Of a stretch of 64,000 nt of DNA, positions 32,056 to 40,092 are shown in pieces. The notes beneath the pieces were generated by a model. The model was not told the DNA's origin. It saw only the letters and a list, made by a program, of their open reading frames with translations, and ran no database searches. Location of the stretch: NCBI RefSeq assembly GCF_030252345.1, contig NZ_CP126980.1, forward strand, positions 3,239,501 through 3,303,500, written 5' to 3'. Origin of the DNA: Actinoplanes oblitus. Its GTDB lineage: Bacteria > Actinomycetota > Actinomycetes > Mycobacteriales > Micromonosporaceae. Position 1 is the first letter of the stretch; each line of letters begins with the position of its first letter. Made by a program: the position numbers and the translations under genes.

Positions 32056-32928
32056 TCAGCCGGCCAGCTCCGCGTAGGCGCATTGGGTCAGGTACGGCAG
32101 GGCGTAGGAGTCGCTGCCGAGCAGGGCGGGATGGGTGGCGGTGAGCTGACGGACCTGAGCGAGGACGGCGGCGCGTTCGTCGGCCGGGAGCAGGATGACG
32201 CCGCTGCGGGAGGCGACCAGGTCGAGCAGTTCGCCGGGGCGCAGGGAGTGTGTCCAGCCGATCCGGGTGCTGGTGACCGGGCCGAACGGCGGACCCATCG
32301 CGGTGTCCCGGGCGCGGTCCTCGCGGCCGATGATGGTGCCGAGCCGGTGTACCCAGTCGGTGCGTTCGTCGCGCAGGTTCCAGATCAGGCCGAGCCGGCC
32401 ACCGGGGGTCAGCACCCGGGCGATCTCCGGCAGGGCGCGGGCCGGGTCGACCCAGTGCCATGCCTGTGCGACCAGCACCACGTCCACGCTGGCGTCGGGC
32501 AGCGGCAGCCGCTCGGCGGTGCCCAGGTGGGCCGGCACTCCGGGGACGGCCCGGCGCAGCTCCGCGAGCATCCCCTCGGACGGGTCGACAGCCGTCACGT
32601 CCAGGCCGCGTGCCCTGATCTGCCTGGTCAGCTTGCCGGTCCCGGCGCCCAGGTCGAGGACCCGCGGCCGCCCGGCGGGCAGCAGGAAGTCGAGGGCGGC
32701 TTCGGGGTAGGGAGGCCGGCCCCGCTCGTAGGCACCGGCGGCCACCCCGAAGGAGGCGGCGGCAGCGGCCCGATCGCCCGAACCGGAGGCCGCGGAGGGC
32801 GAGGGCGAGGCGGAGGCCGCGGCGGCGGAGGGCGAGGTGGGAGCCGCGGCGGGCAGGGCGGAATGCGCGGCAGAGGCCGGGAAAGGGGCGGCCTGGGAAG
32901 CATGGGGCGGAATCGCGTCACGATACAC
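32056..32928 (-). CDS. Class I SAM-dependent methyltransferase with low-complexity N-terminus
   Basis: The methyltransferase domain (about residues 55-290) has motif I VLDLGAGTGKL, DPSEGML for the SAM ribose, and AQAWHWVDPARAL typical of the UbiE/YcgJ-like group. It should methylate an unknown small molecule. In front lies about 50 residues almost only Ala, Ser and Pro, encoded by simple repeats. The GTG at 32928 is supported as a leaderless start because TACGAT lies 7 nt upstream (32936-32941, minus strand), which means the low-complexity tail is really translated. The gene is convergent with the ABM gene. Confidence 0.85.
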   Translation of the reverse strand: MYRDAIPPHASQAAPFPASAAHSALPAAAPTSPSAAAASASPSPSAASGSGDRAAAAASFGVAAGAYERGRPPYPEAALDFLLPAGRPRVLDLGAGTGKLTRQIRARGLDVTAVDPSEGMLAELRRAVPGVPAHLGTAERLPLPDASVDVVLVAQAWHWVDPARALPEIARVLTPGGRLGLIWNLRDERTDWVHRLGTIIGREDRARDTAMGPPFGPVTSTRIGWTHSLRPGELLDLVASRSGVILLPADERAAVLAQVRQLTATHPALLGSDSYALPYLTQCAYAELAG

Positions 32929-32935
32929 GAAAGCG

Positions 32936-32941
32936 ATCGTA
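32936..32941 (-). promoter_or_regulatory. Candidate -10 box (TACGAT) of the methyltransferase gene
   Basis: TACGAT on the minus strand, 7 nt before the GTG at 32928; leaderless arrangement. Confidence 0.5.
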
Positions 32942-32988
32942 TTTCGCGTTCCCCCGCGGCCGGCGGACTGCTCGTGCGATCACCGGGA

Positions 32989-33013
32989 GTTTCGGGATCG
33001 GGCCGGATGGGCA
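32989..33013 (+). promoter_or_regulatory. Candidate SigB-type stress promoter of csbD-like gene
   Basis: GTTT (32989-32992), 16 nt, then GGGCA (33009-33013), one base from the GTTT-N14-16-GGGTA pattern of SigB promoters. It lies 46 bp before the CsbD start, and CsbD is a SigB-dependent stress protein elsewhere. Confidence 0.35.
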
Positions 33014-33059
33014 CCTCAAGGGTCGAGGCACCCCGTAAACGACCACGGAGGGTTGACTG

Positions 33060-33251
33060 ATGAGCTTCACCGACAAGGCCAAGAACAAGGCCGAGGAGCT
33101 GGCCGGCAAGGCCAAGCAGGGCATCGGCGAGGCGACCGACAACGAGCGCCTCTACGCCGAGGGCGAGGCCCAGGAGGCCGCCGCGCACACCAAGCAGGCG
33201 GGCGAGCACGTCAAGGACGCCGGTCGCGACGTCCGCGACGCCTTCAGCTAG
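33060..33251 (+). CDS. CsbD-family stress protein
   Basis: The 63-residue, highly charged helical protein starts MSFTDKAKNKAEELAGKAKQ and contains the CsbD pattern GEATDNERLYAEGEAQEAA. CsbD proteins are induced by general stress; their biochemical role is not established. GGAGG lies about 8 nt before the ATG and a SigB-like promoter lies upstream. Two strong hairpins follow the stop, separating it from the convergent kamA gene. Confidence 0.9.
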   Translation: MSFTDKAKNKAEELAGKAKQGIGEATDNERLYAEGEAQEAAAHTKQAGEHVKDAGRDVRDAFS

Positions 33252-33263
33252 GCCGCATCCCGA

Positions 33264-33296
33264 CGGTCCCGGAAGGCGACGCCTTCCGGGCGACCG
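33264..33296 (+). terminator. Hairpin after csbD-like gene
   Basis: CCCGGAAGGC and GCCTTCCGGG form a perfect 10-bp stem with a GAC loop (33268-33290), extended outward by ACGGTC/GACCGT with a small bulge. Confidence 0.75.
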
Positions 33297-33307
33297 TGAG
33301 ACCACGC

Positions 33308-33339
33308 GAGAAGGGGCCCCGGATCCGGGGCCCCTTCTC
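33308..33339. terminator. Perfect 32-bp palindrome abutting the kamA stop
   Basis: GAGAAGGGGCCCCGGA (33308-33323) is followed at once by its exact reverse complement (33324-33339). The next base begins the stop codon of kamA. It should end kamA transcription and also stop read-through from csbD. Confidence 0.8.
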
Positions 33340-34695
33340 TCACGCGGTCTCTTGCTTGCGCCACCAGTCCTGGCCGGACTCCGGAAGCGTGTCGATCGGG
33401 TCGTAGTAGGCGTAGAGCTTCGACAACGCCTCGCTGTCGTCCTTCTCGATCGACGTCCGGTAGTTCTTCGTCCAGTACGAGATGCCGTGCTCCCGGTCGT
33501 AGTCGGCGACCATGTGCACCCAGCGCTTGCCGACGAACGGCACGTCGCAGACGATCCGCGGCGTCGCGTAACCCGGCAGGTAGCCCATCAGGTCGTGCTG
33601 CAGCTGCTGGGCGTGCCAGACCGGCACCCGCCAGTGCTCCGCGTTCGGGATCATGTCGCACATGTAGAAGTAGTACGGCAGGATCCCCGCCTCGCCCTGC
33701 AGCCCGAAGCACAGGTCCAGCAGGTCGGCGGTGCTCGCGTTCACCCCGCGCATCAGCACGCCCTGGTTGCGCACGTCGCGCACGCCGATCTCGAGCAGCG
33801 TCTGCGCGGCCCGGGCCACCGTCGGGGTCAGCGAGTTCACGTGGTTGACGTGGGTGTGCACGGCCAGGTTGACCCCGCGCCGCTGGGCGGTCACCGCGAC
33901 CCGGTGCATCCCCTCCACCACGTCGTCCTGCAGCCAGTGCTGCGGCAGGCCCATCAGCGCCTTGGTGGCCAGCCGGATGTCGCGCACGGTCGGCACCGAG
34001 AGCAGACCCATGAGGTACGCCTCGAGCTGCTTCCACGGCACGTTGGCCACGTCGCCGCCGGAGACCACCACGTCCCGTACGCCGGGGTGGGTCTTCAGGT
34101 AGTCGAGGTGGGCGGCGTAGCGGTCCACCGGTTTCTGGATCAGCTTGAGTTTCGGCACCGTGGGGGTGCTGTTGCCGACCAGGTCCATCCGGGTGCAGTG
34201 CCCGCAGTACTGCGGGCACGTGGACAGCAGCTCGGCCAGCACCTTCGTCGGATAGCGGTGGGTGAGGCCCTCGGCCACCCACATGTCGTGCTCGTGCAGC
34301 GAGTCGCGGCTGGCGTTCGGGTGCGACGGCCAGTCCAGGCGCCGGTCGCTGGCCACCGGCAGCATGTAGTTGCGCACCGGGTCGGCGTAGAACGACGCGG
34401 TGTCCGGCACCCGGTCCGGCACCATGGTGTTGAGCATCTGCGGCGGGATCAGCATCGACATGGTGGCCAGGCGCTGCTGGTCCTCCTCCAGGTCGGCGTA
34501 GAACGACTCGTCGACCAGGTCGCCGAGCACCGCCCGCAGCTGCTTCGCGTTCTTCACACAGTTGACCCGCTGCCACTGGGCGGACTGCCACTGCGCGGCG
34601 GTGACGTCACGCCACCCGGGGAAGCGGGTCCAATCCGGCTCCACCAGCTCGCGCCGCTGGTACTCGTAAGGCTGTCCGGCGGAAAGCTCGGCCAC
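33340..34695 (-). CDS. kamA: Lysine 2,3-aminomutase
   Basis: The 451-residue radical-SAM enzyme has the iron-sulfur motif CPQYCGHC (near residue 160; C-x3-C-x2-C), the SAM/GGD-like strand VVVSGGDVAN and a PLP-binding region. It converts L-lysine to L-beta-lysine with [4Fe-4S], SAM and PLP. The GGGAGGA ribosome site is about 5 nt before the GTG start. It is divergent from kdd with 191 bp between starts, which places it with the 3,5-diaminohexanoate pathway rather than with an antibiotic cluster. It is slightly longer than clostridial KamA (about 416) by an N-terminal extension. The terminator palindrome touches its stop codon. Confidence 0.92.
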   Translation of the reverse strand: MAELSAGQPYEYQRRELVEPDWTRFPGWRDVTAAQWQSAQWQRVNCVKNAKQLRAVLGDLVDESFYADLEEDQQRLATMSMLIPPQMLNTMVPDRVPDTASFYADPVRNYMLPVASDRRLDWPSHPNASRDSLHEHDMWVAEGLTHRYPTKVLAELLSTCPQYCGHCTRMDLVGNSTPTVPKLKLIQKPVDRYAAHLDYLKTHPGVRDVVVSGGDVANVPWKQLEAYLMGLLSVPTVRDIRLATKALMGLPQHWLQDDVVEGMHRVAVTAQRRGVNLAVHTHVNHVNSLTPTVARAAQTLLEIGVRDVRNQGVLMRGVNASTADLLDLCFGLQGEAGILPYYFYMCDMIPNAEHWRVPVWHAQQLQHDLMGYLPGYATPRIVCDVPFVGKRWVHMVADYDREHGISYWTKNYRTSIEKDDSEALSKLYAYYDPIDTLPESGQDWWRKQETA

Positions 34696-34886
34696 CGCGT
34701 CCTCCCTGGATGACGTAGCCGTCTCGCCGGCCCTGGATCACAGGGGCGGCGGCACGACCTGATTTACGTGCTCGGCTTGACGAGAACCCAACCTACTGGA
34801 GAATCTTCGGTCTAGAAACCCAAGGTCCAAAAGATTTACGGTAGAGCGGCACTTGCAGACGAGGGTTTAACGTGAGGGAGCTGTTG

Positions 34887-35900
34887 ATGGCGGGATCAGT
34901 GGGTCTGAACCGGGTGCTCGAGCCGGCCGGGGTGCTGCCCCAGGCCGCCTGGCGTCTGGACGCCTCCCCGCGGATCGGCCCGGACGAGGTGCGCATCCGC
35001 GTGCAGCGGCTCAACCTCGACGCCGCCAGCTATCGGCAGCTGGCCGAGAAACATGCGGGAGACGGCGAGAACATCCGGGCCGAGGTTCTGGAGATCGTCG
35101 AGACGCGCGGCAAGATGCACAACCCGGTGACCGGCTCGGGCGGCATGCTGATCGGCGTGGTCGAGGAGGTCGGCCCCGAGTCGCCGCTGCCGGTCAAGGT
35201 GGGCGACCGGGTCGCCACGCTGGTGAGCCTGACCCTGACGCCGCTGCGGATCACCGACGACCTGCAGGGCTGGGACGGGCTGTCCGAGCAGGTGCCGGCG
35301 GACGGCACGGCGATCCTGTTCGGCCGCTCGATCGTCGGGGTGCTGCCCGACGACCTGTCCCCGGAGCTGGCCCTGGCCGTCTACGACGTGTGCGGCGCCC
35401 CGGCCCTGGTCGACCGGATCGTCCGGAAGTATCCGGATCCGACCGTCGTCGTCCTGGGCGGTGCCGGCAAGAGCGGCTCCCTGTCGCTGGCCGCGGCGAA
35501 ACGCGCGGGAGCGCGTACCAAAGCAATCGTGGTCTCCGCGGCGGAGCGTGACGCGCTCAGCGGCACCGGGCTCGCCGACGACATCGCGATCGCCGACGCG
35601 CGGGACGCCGTCGCGCTGGCGGCGGCGGCCGGGTCGAACGACATCACCGTGGTCTGCGTGGACGTGCCGGGCTGCGAGCACGGGGCGATCCTGTCCACCG
35701 CACCCGGCGGCACCGTGATCTTCTTCTCGATGGCGACCAGCTTCGCCGCGGCGGCGCTCGGCGCCGAGGGCCTGGCCGCCGACGTGACGATGCTGATCGG
35801 CAACGGCTACGTGCCCGGGCACGCGGAGTTCGCCGTCGACCTGCTGCGCACCACCCCCGCGGTGCGGGAGTTGTTCGCCAAGCGGATCGCGGGAGACTGA
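34887..35900 (+). CDS. kdd: L-erythro-3,5-diaminohexanoate dehydrogenase
   Basis: The 337-residue NAD-dependent enzyme matches Kdd of lysine fermentation: NRVLEPAGVLPQAAWRLD at the N-terminus, DVCGAPALVDRIVRKY, and a Rossmann segment VVVLGGAGKSGSLSLAAAK with GGAGKSG. It oxidatively deaminates 3,5-diaminohexanoate to 3-keto-5-aminohexanoate. ATG 34887 is chosen because GAGGGAG lies 6 nt upstream; a GTG 5 codons earlier would destroy that site. It heads a six-gene run on the plus strand with spacings of 4-11 bp or overlaps, so it is probably the first gene of the operon. Confidence 0.9.
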   Translation: MAGSVGLNRVLEPAGVLPQAAWRLDASPRIGPDEVRIRVQRLNLDAASYRQLAEKHAGDGENIRAEVLEIVETRGKMHNPVTGSGGMLIGVVEEVGPESPLPVKVGDRVATLVSLTLTPLRITDDLQGWDGLSEQVPADGTAILFGRSIVGVLPDDLSPELALAVYDVCGAPALVDRIVRKYPDPTVVVLGGAGKSGSLSLAAAKRAGARTKAIVVSAAERDALSGTGLADDIAIADARDAVALAAAAGSNDITVVCVDVPGCEHGAILSTAPGGTVIFFSMATSFAAAALGAEGLAADVTMLIGNGYVPGHAEFAVDLLRTTPAVRELFAKRIAGD

Positions 35901-35904
35901 CCGC

Positions 35905-37440
35905 ATGACTATTCCCCTGGTCCGCTACACCAACGGTCGCTTCTACTCCGCCGCCGAGCCGCGCGCCACAGCGATGCTCGTCCGCGGCGGCACCATCGCG
36001 TGGCTGGGTGACACGGCCGACGTCCCCGCCGCCGACCGCACCGTCGACCTGGACGGTGCGCTGGTCACCCCGGCGTTCGTCGACGCGCACCTGCACGCCA
36101 CCGACACCGGTCTGGCCGTCGACGGCCTCGACCTGTCCGGGGTGCGCTCGGCCGGCGAGCTGCTGGACGCGGTCGCGGCGTTCGCGGCCACCCGGCCGGC
36201 CGGCGCCGTGGTGCACGGGCACGGCTGGGACGAGTCGACCTGGGCCGAGCAGACCCCGCCGACCGCCGCCGAGCTGGACCGGGCCGCCGGCGGCCGCCAG
36301 GTGTACCTGTCGCAGGCGTCGGTGCACTCGGCCCTGGCGTCCTCGGCGCTGCTGCCGGCGGCCGAGGGGGTCGACGGCTACCACCCGTCCGGCTGGGTGC
36401 GCGAGCACGCGCACCACGCGGTCCGGGCGGTCGCGCTCGGCGCGCTCACCCCGGAGCAGCGGACCCTGGCGCAGCGCACCGCGCTGCGCCGGGCCGCGTC
36501 GATGGGCATCGCCGCGGTGCACGAGTGCGGCGGCCCGGGCACCTCCAGCGAGGCCGATTTCCTGTCGGTCCTGGCGCTGTCCGGGCAGGGCCTGCCGCAG
36601 GTCTTCGGGTACTGGGGTGAGCTGGGCGGCGCCGAGCGGGCCCGGGAGCTGGGCGCGCACGGCGCGGCCGGCGACCTGTACGCGGACGGCGCGCTCGGCT
36701 CCCGCACCGCGTCGCTGCGCGCGGCGTACCACGACGGCGACCACGGCTGCGGCGAGGCGTTCCTGACCGCCGAGCAGGCCGCGCAGCACCTGCTCGACTG
36801 CGTCCGGATCGGGTTCCAGGGCGGCTTCCACGCGATCGGCGACGCCGCCATCGACACCGTCCTGGACGGGTTCGCGCTCGCCGCCAAGCAGGTCGGCGTG
36901 GACGCCCTGCGGGAGGGGCAGCACCGGATCGAGCACGTCGAGCTGATCGACAAGGCGATGATCGCCCGGATGGTCGAGTTCGGCGTGATCGCCTCGGTGC
37001 AGCCGGTCTTCGACGCGCTGTGGGGCGGCCCCGACCGGATGTACGCCCAGCGCCTCGGCGTGGAGCGGGCCATGCTCACCAACCCGATCGGTGCCCTGCA
37101 CGCGACCGGGGTGGCCCTGGCCTTCGGCTCCGACTCGCCGGTGACCGCGCTCGACCCGTGGGCGACGGTGGTGGCCGCGGCCGCCCCGCGCAACCCGGCC
37201 TACCGGATGAAGGTGCGGGCGGCGTTCGCCGCCGCGAGCCGCGGTGGCTGGCGCGGCGCCGGGGTGAGCGGGGTGGGCGTGCTGGCGCCCGGCGCCTCGG
37301 CCACCTTCGCCGTCTGGGACACCCCGGGCGGCGTCAGCGAGGGTCTGCCGGCGCTGCTGCCGGACATCGACGGTGTGGTTCCGCGGCGGCCGATCTGCCG
37401 CCGCACGGTGCTGCACGGCGAAACCATCTACGAGAACTAG
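35905..37440 (+). CDS. YtcJ-like amidohydrolase (Amidohydro_3)
   Basis: The 511-residue metal hydrolase has the ligand motifs of the amidohydrolase superfamily: FVDAHLHATD, the gate FHAIGDAAID, HRIEHVEL and FGSDSPVTALDPW. YtcJ-like enzymes hydrolyse amides or N-acyl groups; substrate here is unknown. It sits 4 bp after kdd and 11 bp before kamD, so it belongs to the operon although no such enzyme is part of the known lysine fermentation route. It could release lysine or a pathway intermediate from an acylated form, or act on the kdd product; both are inferences. It occupies the position where a kce gene would be expected. Confidence 0.88.
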   Translation: MTIPLVRYTNGRFYSAAEPRATAMLVRGGTIAWLGDTADVPAADRTVDLDGALVTPAFVDAHLHATDTGLAVDGLDLSGVRSAGELLDAVAAFAATRPAGAVVHGHGWDESTWAEQTPPTAAELDRAAGGRQVYLSQASVHSALASSALLPAAEGVDGYHPSGWVREHAHHAVRAVALGALTPEQRTLAQRTALRRAASMGIAAVHECGGPGTSSEADFLSVLALSGQGLPQVFGYWGELGGAERARELGAHGAAGDLYADGALGSRTASLRAAYHDGDHGCGEAFLTAEQAAQHLLDCVRIGFQGGFHAIGDAAIDTVLDGFALAAKQVGVDALREGQHRIEHVELIDKAMIARMVEFGVIASVQPVFDALWGGPDRMYAQRLGVERAMLTNPIGALHATGVALAFGSDSPVTALDPWATVVAAAAPRNPAYRMKVRAAFAAASRGGWRGAGVSGVGVLAPGASATFAVWDTPGGVSEGLPALLPDIDGVVPRRPICRRTVLHGETIYEN

Positions 37441-37451
37441 GAGCTCTTTCG

Positions 37452-38999
37452 TTGGCCGGGAAGCTGGATCTGGACCCGCGGATCGTCGCGCGGGCGCGGG
37501 CGCTCGCCGTCAAGGCCGGGCAGCCCGTCGTCGACCTCGCGCGGTCGCACACCACCGTGTCGGTGGAGCGGGCGGTGCTGCGCCTGGCCGGGGTGCACGG
37601 CGCCGACTCGGACGGCATCCCCTGGGTGAACCGTCTGGTGGACGCCGTGCGCGCGGACGTCGGGCTCGGGCACGGGGTGGCCGTCCCGGTCTTCCACGCG
37701 GCCGCGACGACGGGCGTCGAGGACCTGACCGTGCTCGCGCAGAAGGCGGCGGCCGGGGCGGTGCGGTTCGCCGTACCGGAGAAGAAGGCCGAGCTGACCG
37801 CGGCCCGGCGGCGGGCCAGGAAGGCCGCCGCCGGCGGCATCAAGATCGTGGATCGGCGGCGGGCCGAGCGGGACCGGCTGATCAAACGGTACGGCGACCC
37901 GAAGCAGCGCCCGTGGATCTACCTGATCGTGGCCACCGGGGACATCTACGAGGACATCCCGCAGGCGCAGGCGGCGGCCCGGGCCGGTGCGGACATCATC
38001 GCGGTGATCCGGTCGACGGGGCAGTCGCTGCTGGACTACGTGCCGGAGGGGGCCACCCGGGAGGGGTTCGCCGGCACCTACGCCACGCAGGAGAACTTCC
38101 GGCTGATGCGGGCCGCCCTCGACGAGACGTCGAAGGAGCTCGGCCGATACATCCGGCTGACCAACTACGCGTCCGGCCTGTGCATGCCGGAGATCGCCGC
38201 GCTGGCCGGGATGGAACGCCTGGACATGATGCTGAACGACTCGATGTACGGCATCCTGTTCCGCGACATCAACCCGATCCGGACCTTCGTCGACCAGCGG
38301 TTCAGCAGGCAGGTGCACGCCCGCGCCGGGATCATCATCAACACCGGCGAGGACAACTACCTGACCACCGCCGACGCCGTCGACGCCGCGCACACGGTGA
38401 CGGTGTCGCAGCTGCTCAACGAGTACTTCGCGCACGAGGCGGGGCTGGCCGACTGGCAGCTCGGCCTGGGGCACGCGTTCGAGATCAATCCGGATCTGCC
38501 GGACTCGTTCCGGCTGGAGCTGGCGCACGCGCTGCTCGCCCGGGAGCTGTTCCCCGAGGCGCCGCTGAAGTGGATGCCGCCGACCAAGCACATGACCGGC
38601 GACGTGTTCCGCGGCAACCTGCTGGACGGCTTCTTCAACCTGGCCGGCGCGCTCACCGGCCAGGGCATCCTGCTGGTCGGCATGATGACCGAGGCGGTCG
38701 TCACGCCGTGGCTGTCCGACCGCGACATCGCCCTGCAGAACGTGAAGTACGTGCTCAACGGCGCGGGCAACCTGCACGAGGACTTCGTTCCCGGCCCGTT
38801 CATCAAGGGCCGGGCCAACCAGGTGCTCGGCGAGGCCATCGACCTGCTGGAGCGCATCGTCGACGACACGCTGATGGACGCCATCGCCGACGGCACGTTC
38901 GGCCTGATGAAACGCCCCGCCGACCGGGGCAAGGGCCTCGACGGCGTGGCCCGGCAGGAAGCCGACTACTACAACCCGGTCACCGAGGAGCTGGAATGA
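37452..38999 (+). CDS. kamD: Lysine 5,6-aminomutase, alpha subunit
   Basis: The 515-residue subunit matches the known length of KamD (about 516). It shows the TIM-barrel core of the adenosylcobalamin/PLP-dependent mutase, with WIYLIVATGDIYEDIPQAQ, RLTNYASGLCMPEIA and KWMPPTKHMTGD among the most recognisable stretches. With KamE it moves the 6-amino group of beta-lysine to C5, giving 3,5-diaminohexanoate. Start TTG 37452 is chosen because AGGAG lies 8 nt upstream; no ATG or GTG precedes the conserved LDLDPRIVARAR start. It overlaps kamE by ATGA. Confidence 0.95.
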   Translation: MAGKLDLDPRIVARARALAVKAGQPVVDLARSHTTVSVERAVLRLAGVHGADSDGIPWVNRLVDAVRADVGLGHGVAVPVFHAAATTGVEDLTVLAQKAAAGAVRFAVPEKKAELTAARRRARKAAAGGIKIVDRRRAERDRLIKRYGDPKQRPWIYLIVATGDIYEDIPQAQAAARAGADIIAVIRSTGQSLLDYVPEGATREGFAGTYATQENFRLMRAALDETSKELGRYIRLTNYASGLCMPEIAALAGMERLDMMLNDSMYGILFRDINPIRTFVDQRFSRQVHARAGIIINTGEDNYLTTADAVDAAHTVTVSQLLNEYFAHEAGLADWQLGLGHAFEINPDLPDSFRLELAHALLARELFPEAPLKWMPPTKHMTGDVFRGNLLDGFFNLAGALTGQGILLVGMMTEAVVTPWLSDRDIALQNVKYVLNGAGNLHEDFVPGPFIKGRANQVLGEAIDLLERIVDDTLMDAIADGTFGLMKRPADRGKGLDGVARQEADYYNPVTEELE

Positions 39000-39730
39000 G
39001 CATCGTCCGTCCCTACGGGGACACCACCGGCGACGGGATGGTGCAGCTCTCGTTCACCCTGCCGGTCCCGCACGACAAGCGGGCCGAGGGTGCCGCGCTG
39101 CAGCTGGCCGGCAAGATGGGCATGGACCCGGCGATGCTGGTGCACGCCAAGCAGATGGGCGATGGGTTCACCTTCTTCGTCGTCTACGGCAAGGTCACCC
39201 ACCTGGTCGACACCGACAAGGTGCAGGTCGTCGAGCGGGACTACCCGCTGCTGAGCGCCAAGGAGGTGAACGCGGCGATCAAGCGGGGGCTGCGGCGGCG
39301 GCTCAACGTGGTCGGGGCGTGCATCGGGACCGACGCGCACACCGTCGGCATCGACGCGATCCTCAACCTCAAGGGCATCGCCGGGGAGAAGGGCCTGGAG
39401 TACTACTCCGAGCTGTCGGTGACCAACATGGGCGCGCAGGTGTCGGTCCCCGACCTGGTGGAGACGGCCCGGGCGAAGAAGGCCGACGCGGTGCTGGTCT
39501 CCCAGGTGGTCACCCAGCGCGACGCGCACCTGCACAACACCCGGGCCATGTCGGCGGCGTTCCGCGAGGCGCTGCCAGCCGGGAAACGGCCGCTGCTGAT
39601 CGTCGGCGGCCCGCGCTTCGACGAGCTGATGACCGGCGAACTCGGCGTCGACCGGATCTTCAGCCGCGGCACCACGCCCCGTGAGGTCGCCTCCTACCTG
39701 GTCCACGCACTGATTGCGAGCAAGAATTGA
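38996..39730 (+). CDS. kamE: Lysine 5,6-aminomutase, beta subunit (B12- and PLP-binding)
   Basis: The 244-residue subunit has the base-off cobalamin motif DAHTVGIDAI (D-x-H-x2-G, near residue 108) and the nearby Lys of ILNLKGIAGEKGLEYY, which corresponds to the PLP-binding Lys of KamE. The Rossmann-type B12 domain continues with VLVSQVVTQRDAHLHN and LLIVGGPRF. It carries the cofactors for KamD. ATG overlaps the kamD stop (ATGA), and its own stop overlaps the kal TTG start, so the three are translationally linked. Confidence 0.95.
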   Translation: MSIVRPYGDTTGDGMVQLSFTLPVPHDKRAEGAALQLAGKMGMDPAMLVHAKQMGDGFTFFVVYGKVTHLVDTDKVQVVERDYPLLSAKEVNAAIKRGLRRRLNVVGACIGTDAHTVGIDAILNLKGIAGEKGLEYYSELSVTNMGAQVSVPDLVETARAKKADAVLVSQVVTQRDAHLHNTRAMSAAFREALPAGKRPLLIVGGPRFDELMTGELGVDRIFSRGTTPREVASYLVHALIASKN

Positions 39731-40092
39731 TCACCGTCACGCACCGCCGCTACGTGCCGTACTCGCACGCCCACTACGCCGGGAACCTGGTCGACGGGGC
39801 CTACTCGCTCGGCCTGTTCGGCGACGTCGCCACCGAGGTCTGCATCCAGCTGGACGGCGACGAGGGACTGTTCGCCTCGTACGACGACGTGCAGTTCAAG
39901 GCACCGGTGCAGGCCGGCGACGTCCTGGAGATCACCGCTCGGGTGGTGCACATGGGCACCCGCAGCCGCCGGATCGAGTTCGCGTCGACGGTGGTGTGCC
40001 GGGGGACCGGGGGTTCGGCGGCGCGGGTGCTCGCCGAGCCGATCGTGGCGGTGACGGCGGTGGGCACTGTCGTCGTGCCACCCAAGGCGTGA
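39727..40092 (+). CDS. kal: 3-aminobutyryl-CoA ammonia-lyase
   Basis: The 121-residue hot-dog-fold protein matches Kal, which removes ammonia from L-3-aminobutyryl-CoA to give crotonyl-CoA. Key segments are YSHAHYAGNLVDGAYSLGLF, CIQLDGDEGLFASYDDVQF and the barrel strands around EITARVVHMGTRSRRIEF. Asp and Glu candidates for catalysis are in the DGDEG loop. The start is TTG 39727 overlapping the kamE stop (TTGA). Its stop overlaps the GTG of the next gene. Its presence makes a crotonyl-CoA route more likely than export of beta-lysine. Confidence 0.88.
   Translation: MITVTHRRYVPYSHAHYAGNLVDGAYSLGLFGDVATEVCIQLDGDEGLFASYDDVQFKAPVQAGDVLEITARVVHMGTRSRRIEFASTVVCRGTGGSAARVLAEPIVAVTAVGTVVVPPKA

Noticed and set aside
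33340..34695. kamA as part of a beta-lysine antibiotic cluster
   Set aside because: The neighbours are degradative (kdd, kamDE, kal); no NRPS or peptide synthetase is present.
34696..34886. Cobalamin riboswitch before the kdd-kamDE operon
   Set aside because: The B12-box (GCCACTG) and the expected stems are missing; the spacer is also too short for a full riboswitch.
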